DNA from: Acinetobacter puyangensis
GTDB lineage: Bacteria > Pseudomonadota > Gammaproteobacteria > Pseudomonadales > Moraxellaceae
Length of the DNA: 64,000 nucleotides
Direction: 5' to 3'
NCBI RefSeq assembly: GCF_900096995.1
Contig: NZ_OANT01000001.1
Coordinates: forward strand, 558,001 to 622,000
The notes beneath the pieces are model-generated. The model was not told the DNA's origin and did not search any database. It saw only the letters and a list, made by a program, of their open reading frames with translations. Positions 18,242 to 26,727 of the stretch are shown here, one piece after another; positions within the stretch are counted from its first letter, which is position 1; the number at the start of each line of letters is the position of its first letter. Both the position numbers and the translations under genes were made by a program.

Positions 18242-20668
18242 ATGAAAAACTATAAAAAAGCTTTGTTTGCGATCTCTGTGCTTGCGACCTTCCCATTGCT
18301 GGCGGCAACCTCAGACGATACTGTAATTTATGTGACGACTTTTGATGATGAAGATGGAGAGAATGCCAATGCCTGTTCATTGCGCGAAGCCTTGACTGCT
18401 GCTTATCAGAATAAAGCCTATGGGGGGTGTAGTGCGGGGAAAACTACTGCAAGTGTCACAGATATTATTCAATTAAAGGCGGGTATATATCAAATTAGCA
18501 AGCCTTTGACCCCACGTTCTCTGGTCAGTATATACGGTGCACTGGACTCAATTGCTGAGGAAAAAGATGTAATTACAGGTGATTACCCTAGACGTACAGC
18601 TTTGCAAACCACGATACAGGGTAATGGAAGTTTTGGTTTAATTGATACCACTGCTGGAAAAGCAACTTTAACTTTAAATAGACTACGTTTGACAAAGGGT
18701 AAGTCTAATCGGGGAGGGGCAATCCAAACTGGCGGCGCATTGTATTTAAATCGGGTGGTGATCGACAATTCTTCGGCAACTGAAAATGGCGGTGCGATTT
18801 ATCTGTCTGGAATAAATAGTGCAGTAGGCATTACCGATAGTACATTTTCCGATAATCAGGCACCTACGGGTGCAGTGCTGGGCATGAGCTGTCTTGATAA
18901 TCTGGTTTTTACAGAGCGTACAATTACGTTGACCAATTCTTCTGTGATTAAAAATGGCGATACAAGCAGTAAAAGTATTCTTGAGTTTTGTGGTGAACCT
19001 AAGCTTGCATTAAATGCCAATACCATTGCTGAAAATACAGCATCGAGTAATGCAGATGCTGGTGGTAGTATTATTAAATTTACTGGCGATAGTCTGCCCA
19101 ATAACAATTCCAGTTCAATTTTAAGTAATAGCAGTAGTTTGAGTTTAATTAGCAATACCATTGTGAATAATACTGCCTATAGTACCTTTCTCTATGACAG
19201 TATTGCTGCAAAGACACTTAAATATAATTTGCTTGCCTATAATCAAGGCTATTCCTGTCGCTATTTACTCGGTGAACTGGCAGAGACAGCGACTGCCAAT
19301 TTGCGCTTGTCGTATAATGCTTTAGTGAAATCATCAAATAGTGCTGGTTATTGCGATATGCCGCATGATACCTTGAAAGATGAGAATACAAAGACCATTG
19401 ATTTAAGTGGTGTTGCTCAAGCATCTGTGATGACGGGATTACAGGCAGCAACCGATGTGACTGCATTTATGCCGATGTATTTTTTACAGGGGTATGCTAC
19501 CAATCCATTGATCAATGTAAGTGGTAGTAATGCAGAATGTACCAGTGTCGATCAGCGTGGTGTTACACGATTGGTAGATAGTCTGCAATTATTGGAAACG
19601 AATAATAATTCCTGTGATATTGGCGCGACGGAATTAGTCCGGCTTTCTGCGTCCGATCTCTCTAATACTAATTCATCTCAAGTCGGTTTGATCACAACAT
19701 TGGCTAAACAGAGAGATGATTATCAAGCGTTAATTGATAATTCAAATACTCCCGTAGAATTCCTAACATTTTATAAGATTCAGCGAGATCTATATGCTCA
19801 AAAGATTATAGATTACAAAGCAGCGCAAAAATATCGTCAGGTTTATTTTGATGTATTTGCCAATAGTGTACCGCAGGAAATTCAGAATAATGATGGTTCT
19901 CGGGTGATTCAGCAATTTAGTGCAGACCTTTATATGGTGAAAACTGAAGCATTAGGGACAGGGCAGGATGTATTTTTATCCGGAAATGTGAATAATCTGC
20001 CGAGTGAGAATGATCCTGAGCTTAGATGTGAGTGGGACAGTACACTTCAGCAATTAGTGATGTATCGGACTGATGATAAGCAATCAGCCGCAGGTGACTA
20101 TAGTTATTGTAAATATACCATTCAGCTAAAGTCTGATACATCAATTCAATCTGTTGGTTTGGCTCAGGCTTCTTTTGTTAATATTGCACCAATTGCCATC
20201 AATGATGCATATACCATGCAATATGGAACGAATCAGCAGGTCGATCTTGATGTCTTAGCCAATGACCATGATAATGGCGACGGGTCATCTGATCAGATCA
20301 ATTATCCAGCCGGGAAGAAGGCATTTTATGTTTATCCGGATGGGGTGAGTGCGCCAATAAAATTCGGGAGTATTGATAATAACTTAACCATTGTTGCCGA
20401 GCATACGAGAGCTTGTCCTGATGAGTCGGGAGCTCTGTGTTATGGTGGTAAAATTTCCATTAAACCGAAAAGCAGCTTTAATGTGTTTAACTATTCGATT
20501 ACTTACGAGTTTTTTGATGCGGATGCAAAATTATCAAATACTGCAACGGTAAAATTAATAAGTACAGAAAGTGGCAAAAGTAATAACAGTGGCGGTGGTA
20601 GTTTGGGTTGGTTGAGTGTGTTGGCTTTAATGGGTATGGCGGCAGTACGAAACTACAGAAAGAAATAA
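18242..20668 (+). CDS. Secreted CSLREA beta-helix protein with GlyGly-CTERM tail (copy 2)
   Basis: 808 residues with the same plan as the upstream gene: signal peptide (cut near Ala21), ACSLREAL (about 44-51), beta-helix repeats, and DQRGVTR...CDIGATEL (about 435-465). An extra segment follows, then a cadherin/VCBS-like domain (PIAINDAYTMQYG, LDVLANDHDNGDG). A GlyGly-CTERM tail (SGGGSLGWLSVLALMG, then NYRKK) ends the protein. The two genes look like an ancient tandem duplication sharing one transcript. Surface or secreted location is inferred. No rhombosortase gene lies in this window. Confidence 0.8.
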   Translation: MKNYKKALFAISVLATFPLLAATSDDTVIYVTTFDDEDGENANACSLREALTAAYQNKAYGGCSAGKTTASVTDIIQLKAGIYQISKPLTPRSLVSIYGALDSIAEEKDVITGDYPRRTALQTTIQGNGSFGLIDTTAGKATLTLNRLRLTKGKSNRGGAIQTGGALYLNRVVIDNSSATENGGAIYLSGINSAVGITDSTFSDNQAPTGAVLGMSCLDNLVFTERTITLTNSSVIKNGDTSSKSILEFCGEPKLALNANTIAENTASSNADAGGSIIKFTGDSLPNNNSSSILSNSSSLSLISNTIVNNTAYSTFLYDSIAAKTLKYNLLAYNQGYSCRYLLGELAETATANLRLSYNALVKSSNSAGYCDMPHDTLKDENTKTIDLSGVAQASVMTGLQAATDVTAFMPMYFLQGYATNPLINVSGSNAECTSVDQRGVTRLVDSLQLLETNNNSCDIGATELVRLSASDLSNTNSSQVGLITTLAKQRDDYQALIDNSNTPVEFLTFYKIQRDLYAQKIIDYKAAQKYRQVYFDVFANSVPQEIQNNDGSRVIQQFSADLYMVKTEALGTGQDVFLSGNVNNLPSENDPELRCEWDSTLQQLVMYRTDDKQSAAGDYSYCKYTIQLKSDTSIQSVGLAQASFVNIAPIAINDAYTMQYGTNQQVDLDVLANDHDNGDGSSDQINYPAGKKAFYVYPDGVSAPIKFGSIDNNLTIVAEHTRACPDESGALCYGGKISIKPKSSFNVFNYSITYEFFDADAKLSNTATVKLISTESGKSNNSGGGSLGWLSVLALMGMAAVRNYRKK

Positions 20669-20677
20669 TTGCTTATG

Positions 20678-20707
20678 GCAGAAAAGGCTAAATTTAGCCT
20701 TCTCTGC
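20678..20707. terminator. Bidirectional hairpin between convergent genes
   Basis: An inverted repeat with 15-base arms and one mismatch, centred at 20692/20693, separates the GlyGly-CTERM gene (plus) from the sigma-factor operon (minus). The T run is weak. Confidence 0.6.
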
Positions 20708-20722
20708 TGTTGATATCAAAAA

Positions 20723-21118
20723 TTAATTGATTGTATATTTGGATAGAATATCACGCCGAATTTGCGCGCGTTTTTCTAAATCCGTTGTGGTTTGTAATTT
20801 TTTCTTAAGCGCATTGCGTTCCTGTGTACTCATATTTTGCCATGCAATACGCATACGCTGTTGCTCATCATTACTAAGTTGGCAGAACCAATCCATGCGT
20901 TGTTTTAAGTTTAACTGCTGCTCTTCCTCACGAATAGATTGATAAGTGCTAATGAGTTGTTGCTGCTGTTCTTTGGTTAGATGATCACACTCATTAAACT
21001 GTTGTTCGATATCATCTTCCTTAGACGCTTTCCAGAAGCGATCTAATCCTGCATAACTAATCGCAGTAAAACTAAGTAAAGACATAATTAAAACAGTCCG
21101 GTGAAGCTTAACTGCCAT
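20723..21118 (-). CDS. Small exported helical protein, DUF3106-like
   Basis: 131 residues from the ATG at 21118 (a GTG at 21133 would add five). An N-terminal signal peptide (LHRTVLIMSLLSFTAISYAG) is followed by a charged, alpha-helical body with repeats such as LSNDEQQRMRIAWQNMSTQERNA. These resemble DUF3106 proteins, which often follow an ECF sigma gene. The start overlaps the preceding gene by 11 bases, so it is translationally coupled. It is probably periplasmic, of unknown role. Confidence 0.7.
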   Translation of the reverse strand: MAVKLHRTVLIMSLLSFTAISYAGLDRFWKASKEDDIEQQFNECDHLTKEQQQQLISTYQSIREEEQQLNLKQRMDWFCQLSNDEQQRMRIAWQNMSTQERNALKKKLQTTTDLEKRAQIRRDILSKYTIN

Positions 21119-21425
21119 GAGGGATATCCTCACCTAAAACCAGTAGCATTTCCAAGTCATCGGCAAGTTGTGGGGTAAGTTTTGGTGTATTAACCACCAT
21201 TTTTGGCTGATCATCATAATTGGGCATTAATGTACTCGGTACGATGGATAGGCCGGTAATTGCCGCAGCAAAAGCCAGACCGACGCCCCAACGATTATAT
21301 TTTTGGTGGCGTTTTTCTTCAATACGCGCAAACACACCACTGATAACAGCATGCCGTTTGGGGAAATTATCTGCTTTTTGATTCAAAGCATCTATAATTT
21401 TATCGTTTAAATCATCTTTTCTCAT
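21108..21425 (-). CDS. Small membrane protein downstream of sigma factor (putative anti-sigma, DUF3619-like)
   Basis: 105 residues from the ATG at 21425, chosen because GAGGG lies 7 bases upstream. An ATG at 21443 overlapping the sigma stop is also possible. The soluble N-terminus (RKDDLNDKIIDALNQKADNFPKRH) is followed by one membrane helix (about residues 48-65) and a short outer segment. Cytosolic part, one helix, and position right after an ECF sigma gene fit an anti-sigma factor, but no zinc-binding His/Cys motif is seen. The role is inferred from context. Confidence 0.6.
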   Translation of the reverse strand: MRKDDLNDKIIDALNQKADNFPKRHAVISGVFARIEEKRHQKYNRWGVGLAFAAAITGLSIVPSTLMPNYDDQPKMVVNTPKLTPQLADDLEMLLVLGEDIPHGS

Positions 21426-21435
21426 CGGATGACCC

Positions 21436-22065
21436 TCAATCATTTGAATTCAAATGTGCTAATGTCATTTTTAAACTTTGTATGGCTCGGTGATAATGGG
21501 TTTTTACACTTCCTTCACTACAATCCATGATTTTTGCTGTTGTCGCTGTGTCGAATCCTTCCCATGCTCTTAACATGAATGCCTGTTGCTGGCGCACAGG
21601 TAAAGCCTGTACTGCATTCAGAATTTCATCAGTTGTTAGCTCCTGATCAATCAAATCACTTGGTTCTACCTGATTGTGATCAGGTATGTCTATTTCTTCA
21701 TCTTCATCAGATAAAGGATTTAGACGCAACCATCCAAATCGTTGTGAACGACGTGCTTCTTTTCTACGCCAGTCCAGTAACTTGTTGTTTAAAATCGTAT
21801 AAAATAGGGGATACCACTCATCCATGGGTTTTTCTGGATAGTTTTCATGTAAAGCAATAAACGCTTCCTGAACCAGATCCATTGCAATATCTTGCTGACC
21901 CTGACATGAGTTTTCCATCATCACTAGCGCACGACCACTTACCTCTTGCATAAAGAGTTGTAAGCGTTTTTCAAGACTCATTGGCACATCGGTATGTTGT
22001 GCAGTATTTTTGGTCTTGGGCATTAAATCCATTGAAATGGAAAGTCCTGTCATATGACAACCCAT
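21436..22065 (-). CDS. ECF-type RNA polymerase sigma factor
   Basis: 209 residues. Region 2 is visible as MDLVQEAFIALHENYPEKP...LLDWRRKEARRSQR. Region 4 is LPVRQQQAFMLRAWEGFDTATTAKIMDCSEGSVKTHYHRAIQSL with its helix-turn-helix. An AGAGG site precedes the ATG at 22065. It heads a three-gene operon with the putative anti-sigma and DUF3106-like genes. The regulon is unknown. The operon converges on the GlyGly-CTERM pair, which may or may not be a target. Confidence 0.88.
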   Translation of the reverse strand: MGCHMTGLSISMDLMPKTKNTAQHTDVPMSLEKRLQLFMQEVSGRALVMMENSCQGQQDIAMDLVQEAFIALHENYPEKPMDEWYPLFYTILNNKLLDWRRKEARRSQRFGWLRLNPLSDEDEEIDIPDHNQVEPSDLIDQELTTDEILNAVQALPVRQQQAFMLRAWEGFDTATTAKIMDCSEGSVKTHYHRAIQSLKMTLAHLNSND

Positions 22066-22203
22066 TTTTCCTCTACACGCTATATAACGTTCTGAAGGAA
22101 AAATTGGTTGACAATAAAATGAATAATTTATGTAGTTTAATGTTATTTTAACCGAAATTGTTTATTTCCAACATAAACCCATCTTAATGTTACGTTGCAC
22201 TAC

Positions 22204-22977
22204 TTATAAGCGTTGTCTGGTCATTTCAAACAGGCAAATTGATCCAGCAACTGCGACATTTAACGATTCTTGTCCGCCTGGTTGCGGAATGGTAACAGCA
22301 GTTGCCTGTTGTAATAAAGTTTCTTCAACGCCTTGACCTTCATTGCCCAGAATCCAGACACAGGGTGATGTCAAATCGAGATTATAGATACTTACCGGGC
22401 GATGTGAACTGGTGGCATAAATGGGGATTTTAAACTCAGTAAGAATATGTTCATATTCAATTGATTCGAACAAGGCCAAGGAGAAGTGTGCTCCCATTGC
22501 AGCACGTAATACTCGGGGCGACCACAAACTTGCGGTTCCTGCTATGGTTAAGACCTGTTTTACTCCAGACGCTGCCGCAGAGCGAAGTAAGGTGCCAACA
22601 TTACCGGGATCCTGAATCTTGTCCAAAATCAATGTGTCCTGTGTGCCGAACCAACGTTGTTCAATCTGTGGCAAATCAATAATTGCCAGCAGTGGTGTGG
22701 TCTGAACCAGAGGACTAACACTTTTGTATAATTGTTCGGTAATGATAAACACAGGGCAGGTAGAGAGTGCCAGTGCATCCTGATTGTCCGGATGTTCAAA
22801 ACCTTGTTCTGTGGTGAACATACAACCTGGTTGTTGGCCTGTATGAAGATAGCTTTCAAGGATATGAGAGCCTTCCAGTACAGTTTGCTGCTGTTTTTTA
22901 CGCAAGCTGGCTTGTTCAATTAATCCACGTAAGTGTTTCAGTTTTGGATTGTCTTTCGATTGGATAAATTGTGGCAT
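22204..22977 (-). CDS. TrmH/SpoU-family RNA 2'-O-methyltransferase
   Basis: 257 residues from the ATG at 22977 (an in-frame TTG at 22989 is possible). An N-terminal substrate-binding domain (SKDNPKLKHLRGL...QTVLEGSH) precedes a SPOUT knot. The three motifs are DKIQDPGNVGTLLRSAAASG, WILGNEGQGV and IPQPGGQESLNVAVAGSICLFE. The layout matches RlmB/TsnR-like proteins. Which rRNA or tRNA ribose it modifies cannot be told. Confidence 0.87.
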   Translation of the reverse strand: MPQFIQSKDNPKLKHLRGLIEQASLRKKQQQTVLEGSHILESYLHTGQQPGCMFTTEQGFEHPDNQDALALSTCPVFIITEQLYKSVSPLVQTTPLLAIIDLPQIEQRWFGTQDTLILDKIQDPGNVGTLLRSAAASGVKQVLTIAGTASLWSPRVLRAAMGAHFSLALFESIEYEHILTEFKIPIYATSSHRPVSIYNLDLTSPCVWILGNEGQGVEETLLQQATAVTIPQPGGQESLNVAVAGSICLFEMTRQRL

Positions 22978-23026
22978 ATATTGGCTCAAGTAATGTCGGG
23001 CTAAATTTAGCCCGAATCAATAAAAA

Positions 23027-24004
23027 TTAAATTTGATGATAACTTACAACACGTTCAACTTCTTCTTTGGAACCTAAAATAACAGGAATACGTTGATGTA
23101 AATTATTTGGCTGTACATCCATGATGTCCTGACGACCGGTTGAAGATTTACCGCCTGCCTGTTCGACCAGAAAACTCATTGGATTGGCCTCGTACATCAA
23201 ACGTAAACGTCCGGCTTTTTTAGGCTCTTTTAAATCATAAGGGTAAAGGAAAACGCCGCCGCGAGTCAGGATACGATGCACATCACCGACCATACAGGCC
23301 ACCCAGCGCATATTGAAATCCTTGCCACGCACACCAGTTTTTCCGGCTTGTAATTCCGAGATATATTGCTGTACAGGTTGTTCCCAGTGACGCTGATTCG
23401 AAGCGTTAATGGCAAACTCCTGAGTTTGTTGTGGAATTTGAACATTTTCTTTGGTCAATACAAATTCTTTACGATCAGGATCAAAGGTAAACATGTTAAC
23501 CCCCTGGCCTGTTGTGAGGACCAACATGGTAGATGGGCCATACAGCACATATCCCGCAGCCACTTGTTTGCGGCCATTTTGGAAAAAATCTTCGGTGCTA
23601 ACGGGATTGGCATCTGTTGTCAAAATGGAGAAAATGGTGCCGACACACATATTGATGTCGATATTACTTGAGCCATCTAATGGATCAAACAAGACTAAAT
23701 ATTGGCCCGAAGCATTTGCGGGTGTTAAGTCATCCAGTTCCTCTGAAGCCAAGGCTGCTACCGCAGGATCTTTTTGCAGAGCGTTTACCAACATATCATT
23801 AGAAATAACATCCAATTTTTTTTGTGTTTCACCTTGTACATTTTCATGTTCTGCACTGCCCAGAATACCGGCAAGCTCACCTTTTTGTAGGGCTGCATCA
23901 ATTGCCTGACAGGTAGCAGCAATGGTTGTTATGACTTGGGGTAGGTTTTCGGTCAAATGTGTGGATTGTTGTTCGAGGAATTGTGAAAGGGAAACATTTG
24001 ACAT
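23027..24004 (-). CDS. fbp: Fructose-1,6-bisphosphatase class I
   Basis: The gluconeogenic phosphatase that converts fructose-1,6-bisphosphate to fructose-6-phosphate. It has 325 residues. Metal-binding residues are in SEELDD and in the [12 protein letters not shown] motif. The substrate-binding [32 protein letters not shown] block is intact. It is monocistronic. A gluconeogenic enzyme suits a non-sugar-using lifestyle, as in Acinetobacter. Confidence 0.96.
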   Translation of the reverse strand: MSNVSLSQFLEQQSTHLTENLPQVITTIAATCQAIDAALQKGELAGILGSAEHENVQGETQKKLDVISNDMLVNALQKDPAVAALASEELDDLTPANASGQYLVLFDPLDGSSNIDINMCVGTIFSILTTDANPVSTEDFFQNGRKQVAAGYVLYGPSTMLVLTTGQGVNMFTFDPDRKEFVLTKENVQIPQQTQEFAINASNQRHWEQPVQQYISELQAGKTGVRGKDFNMRWVACMVGDVHRILTRGGVFLYPYDLKEPKKAGRLRLMYEANPMSFLVEQAGGKSSTGRQDIMDVQPNNLHQRIPVILGSKEEVERVVSYHQI

Positions 24005-24196
24005 TAAAAAACTCCGAAAATTCTAAAGGGTATAGTATTGCACAAAGTGGCTAGAAACCTAATACAGCACAGCATATTTGTCGCATTTATTGACAACTTT
24101 TCGACACAATTTAAATGATGAAATATGTATGAATCGTTTGCACTTTTGTCTAAACATGTTAATTTGAAGATACGTGATAAATTCAGGGAGAATGCT

Positions 24197-24403
24197 ATGA
24201 CGACCGTAAAATTTGATCAAGTTCCCACTGATGCCGAAAGCACCACAGTAACGGATATTCAACAGGACTCGGTGAAGCAGGCATGGCAAGGCTATGAGTC
24301 AAAACCTGAGTATAAGAAGTTTAATAAACACGATATGATCGAATCGATGTTACCCCATGCCTCTGATCAAGACGAAAATCTTGTGGTCCAAAATGAAAAG
24401 TAG
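24197..24403 (+). CDS. Small conserved-looking hypothetical protein (68 aa)
   Basis: 68 residues from the ATG at 24197, which has AGGGAG 6-7 bases upstream. An earlier ATG at 24125 has no such site. The protein is acidic, soluble and probably helical, with no membrane segment or recognised motif (MTTVKFDQVPTDAES, then KPEYKKFNKHDMIESM). Its stop codon lies inside the stem of a strong terminator, so the transcript is a compact single-gene unit. Divergent from fbp. Function unknown. Confidence 0.7.
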   Translation: MTTVKFDQVPTDAESTTVTDIQQDSVKQAWQGYESKPEYKKFNKHDMIESMLPHASDQDENLVVQNEK

Positions 24404-24422
24404 CTGTATTCAGCTACTTTTT
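24396..24422 (+). terminator. Terminator overlapping the stop of the 68-aa gene
   Basis: A perfect 11-bp stem (AAAAGTAGCTG with CAGCTACTTTT) and loop TATT, ending in T. The TAG stop is inside the left arm. Confidence 0.88.
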
Positions 24423-24499
24423 CAATCTGTGTTTTATGTTGGTAAAGGTTTGTAAAGCATTCTGTACGATTGAATGTTAAACAAGCACACTTTTACAGA

Positions 24500-25087
24500 T
24501 TAGCGATTGTTAGGTACAGAAAGTAGGGGTGGAACAGCTTCATAGTTGATCACAACACGACGGTTTTCACGCCAAGCTGCTTCATCATGACCATCATTGA
24601 CGGGTTGTTCCTTACCATAACTTACCGTTTCAAGTTGCGTGTCGCGGACACCATTTGATACCAGAAATGCTGCAACAGATTTTGCACGGCGTTCGCCAAG
24701 TGCCATATTGTATTCACGTGTACCACGCTCATCCGTATGACCAATCAGGGCAACTTTAGAGTTGGCATTTGCATTCAGATATTGTGCATGTGCTTGTAGT
24801 GTTTGATAGTCATTTTGTGAAAGGTCGCTACTGTCATAATCAAAATGAACCACTCGTTTTGCCAAAAATGGACGATTGGCATCAGTCACCCCAAGAGAGG
24901 AGCCACCACGTTGATCAATATTTGCATAAGGATCAAGTGTAGAGGTGGTTACCCCTGTGCCACTGGTGGTTCCAGTTGGAACAGTACTTGTGGTATCTGT
25001 CGTCGCGGGTTTACGGTTTGCACAACCTGTCATTGCCAGACTACCAACGATGAAAGGTAAAAGTAATAATTTATAATTCATTTGCAT
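24500..25087 (-). CDS. pal: Peptidoglycan-associated lipoprotein Pal
   Basis: 195 residues from the ATG at 25087, which has AAGGAG 6 bases upstream. A frame start at 25123 is rejected on that basis. The lipoprotein signal ends in LAMTGC (Cys22), followed by a Thr/Ser-rich linker and an OmpA-like domain with VHFDYDSSDL and the peptidoglycan-binding IGHTDERGTREYNMALGERRA. It anchors the outer membrane to the wall with TolB. Last gene of the tol-pal operon. Confidence 0.96.
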   Translation of the reverse strand: MQMNYKLLLLPFIVGSLAMTGCANRKPATTDTTSTVPTGTTSGTGVTTSTLDPYANIDQRGGSSLGVTDANRPFLAKRVVHFDYDSSDLSQNDYQTLQAHAQYLNANANSKVALIGHTDERGTREYNMALGERRAKSVAAFLVSNGVRDTQLETVSYGKEQPVNDGHDEAAWRENRRVVINYEAVPPLLSVPNNR

Positions 25088-25195
25088 AGCTTTCTCCTTG
25101 CGGATGTGGGTTAATTTATTCATGCCTTGTATCGTTTGAAAACCTTACGAGATATCTCTCTTATGTCGCAAACATAAACGAAGTGTCAGTAGACC

Positions 25196-26482
25196 CTATT
25201 TAGGTGCCCAAGACGGTTCACGAACTTCGCCTTGTTCACTTGGTAGATTCATACGGAAACGACCATCGGTGGACATAATCGATAATAAACCGCGATTACC
25301 TTCACGTGTTGCATAGACCACCATTTGTCCATTGGGTGAAAAACTTGGTGATTCATCCAGTGAAGTCGGTGTCAATATATTAAATACCCCTGAATTAAGA
25401 TCCATTAAGGCAATTTTATAATTGCTACCGCTTGGACGATGAACTAATGCAATTTTACTGCCATTTGCACTAATGGTTCCCCGTGCGTTAAAACCGCCTT
25501 TAAAGGTGACGCGTTTGACCGAACCATCAGTAAAGGTATAGCGATAAATTTGTGCCGAACCGCCACGGTCAGAGGTAAAAATAAATGATTTACCATCCGG
25601 TGCATAACGGGCTTCGGTGTCGATTGCAGAATCTCGGGTCAAACGTGAAACTTGTTTGCTAACCAGATTCATTTGGTAGATTTCCGGGTTGCCATCCATA
25701 GAGGCAGTAAACAACATGTTTTGTCCATCCGGAGAAAAACTTGGTGCCCCATTTAAACCTTTAAAACTGGTGAGAAGTTGTCGTTGTCCGGTGGATAAAT
25801 CCTGTAAATAAATTGCAGGACGCTTGGTTTCAAAAGAAACATAAGCGATTTTTTTACCATCTGGTGTCCATGTCGGTGACAGGATCGGATCGGGTGAGGA
25901 CAAAATGCTACGTGGTTGTTCGCCATCGGTATCGGCAATCTGTAAGGTATAACGCTGATCTGGTGTGGCAGGATTACGCAGTACATATGCGATACGACCA
26001 CTAAAGTCGCCGGGAATACCGGTTAAGGCTTGATAAATGGTGTCACTGATCAAATGTGCGGCCTGACGCAAGCGACCACTCGGTACAGTCAGCATTTCGT
26101 TCAACAACCATTGCTGTTTGTCGGTATCAAAAAGCTGATATTGAACCTGATAGGTGGTGGCATCAAGTTGCTTGACCTGACCCATCACCACATAGGGAAT
26201 GCCGGCATTTTTCCAGATGCCAACATTCATTTGATTTGGTGCAGTCGGCTGATCAGGTAAATTATTTGAGGTACTGGTAAAACGTCCTGAACGGTTTAAA
26301 TCACTCGATACAATTGGAAAAATGGTTTGATCGTTGGCAAAGGGGACAACGGCAATTTGAGGTGCTTGGTCAGGTGCTTTGGCAATTTCCAGATGAAGTT
26401 GCGCAAAGCTGCTGTTTATGCAGACAGGGCTACATGCGATAAGGACAGCTAAACCTAAATGTTTCAATTTTAAAGCAGTCAT
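25196..26482 (-). CDS. tolB: Tol-Pal system periplasmic protein TolB
   Basis: 428 residues: a signal peptide (cut near residue 27, SFA/QLHLEIA), an N-terminal alpha/beta domain, then a six-bladed propeller of PD40 repeats. The repeats are recognisable as PTWTPDGKKIAYVSF, PSFSPDGQNMLFT, ARYAPDGKSFIFTSDRGG and PSFSPNGQMVVYATR. It binds Pal and is contacted by the TolA C-terminus. It lies 245 bases after tolA and 108 before pal. Confidence 0.96.
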   Translation of the reverse strand: MTALKLKHLGLAVLIACSPVCINSSFAQLHLEIAKAPDQAPQIAVVPFANDQTIFPIVSSDLNRSGRFTSTSNNLPDQPTAPNQMNVGIWKNAGIPYVVMGQVKQLDATTYQVQYQLFDTDKQQWLLNEMLTVPSGRLRQAAHLISDTIYQALTGIPGDFSGRIAYVLRNPATPDQRYTLQIADTDGEQPRSILSSPDPILSPTWTPDGKKIAYVSFETKRPAIYLQDLSTGQRQLLTSFKGLNGAPSFSPDGQNMLFTASMDGNPEIYQMNLVSKQVSRLTRDSAIDTEARYAPDGKSFIFTSDRGGSAQIYRYTFTDGSVKRVTFKGGFNARGTISANGSKIALVHRPSGSNYKIALMDLNSGVFNILTPTSLDESPSFSPNGQMVVYATREGNRGLLSIMSTDGRFRMNLPSEQGEVREPSWAPK

Positions 26483-26727
26483 TTTGGCGATTCTAAAAAT
26501 AGTTTAAGAAATATCCATGTGTTTTAACAAAGCTTTTGCATAAATTCTATGTCAACTATGTAAAAACTTTATTACATCTAAATCTGAGTACACGCTTTGT
26601 TATCATGGCAGAAATCAAATTTAAAACAATACTGAAATTTAATAAAAATATAGTCTGTATGTATTTAGAGACAATTGATGGCTGATAAATACGTTGCATA
26701 GTGGTCTAAGCCATTCAATAGACCAGT

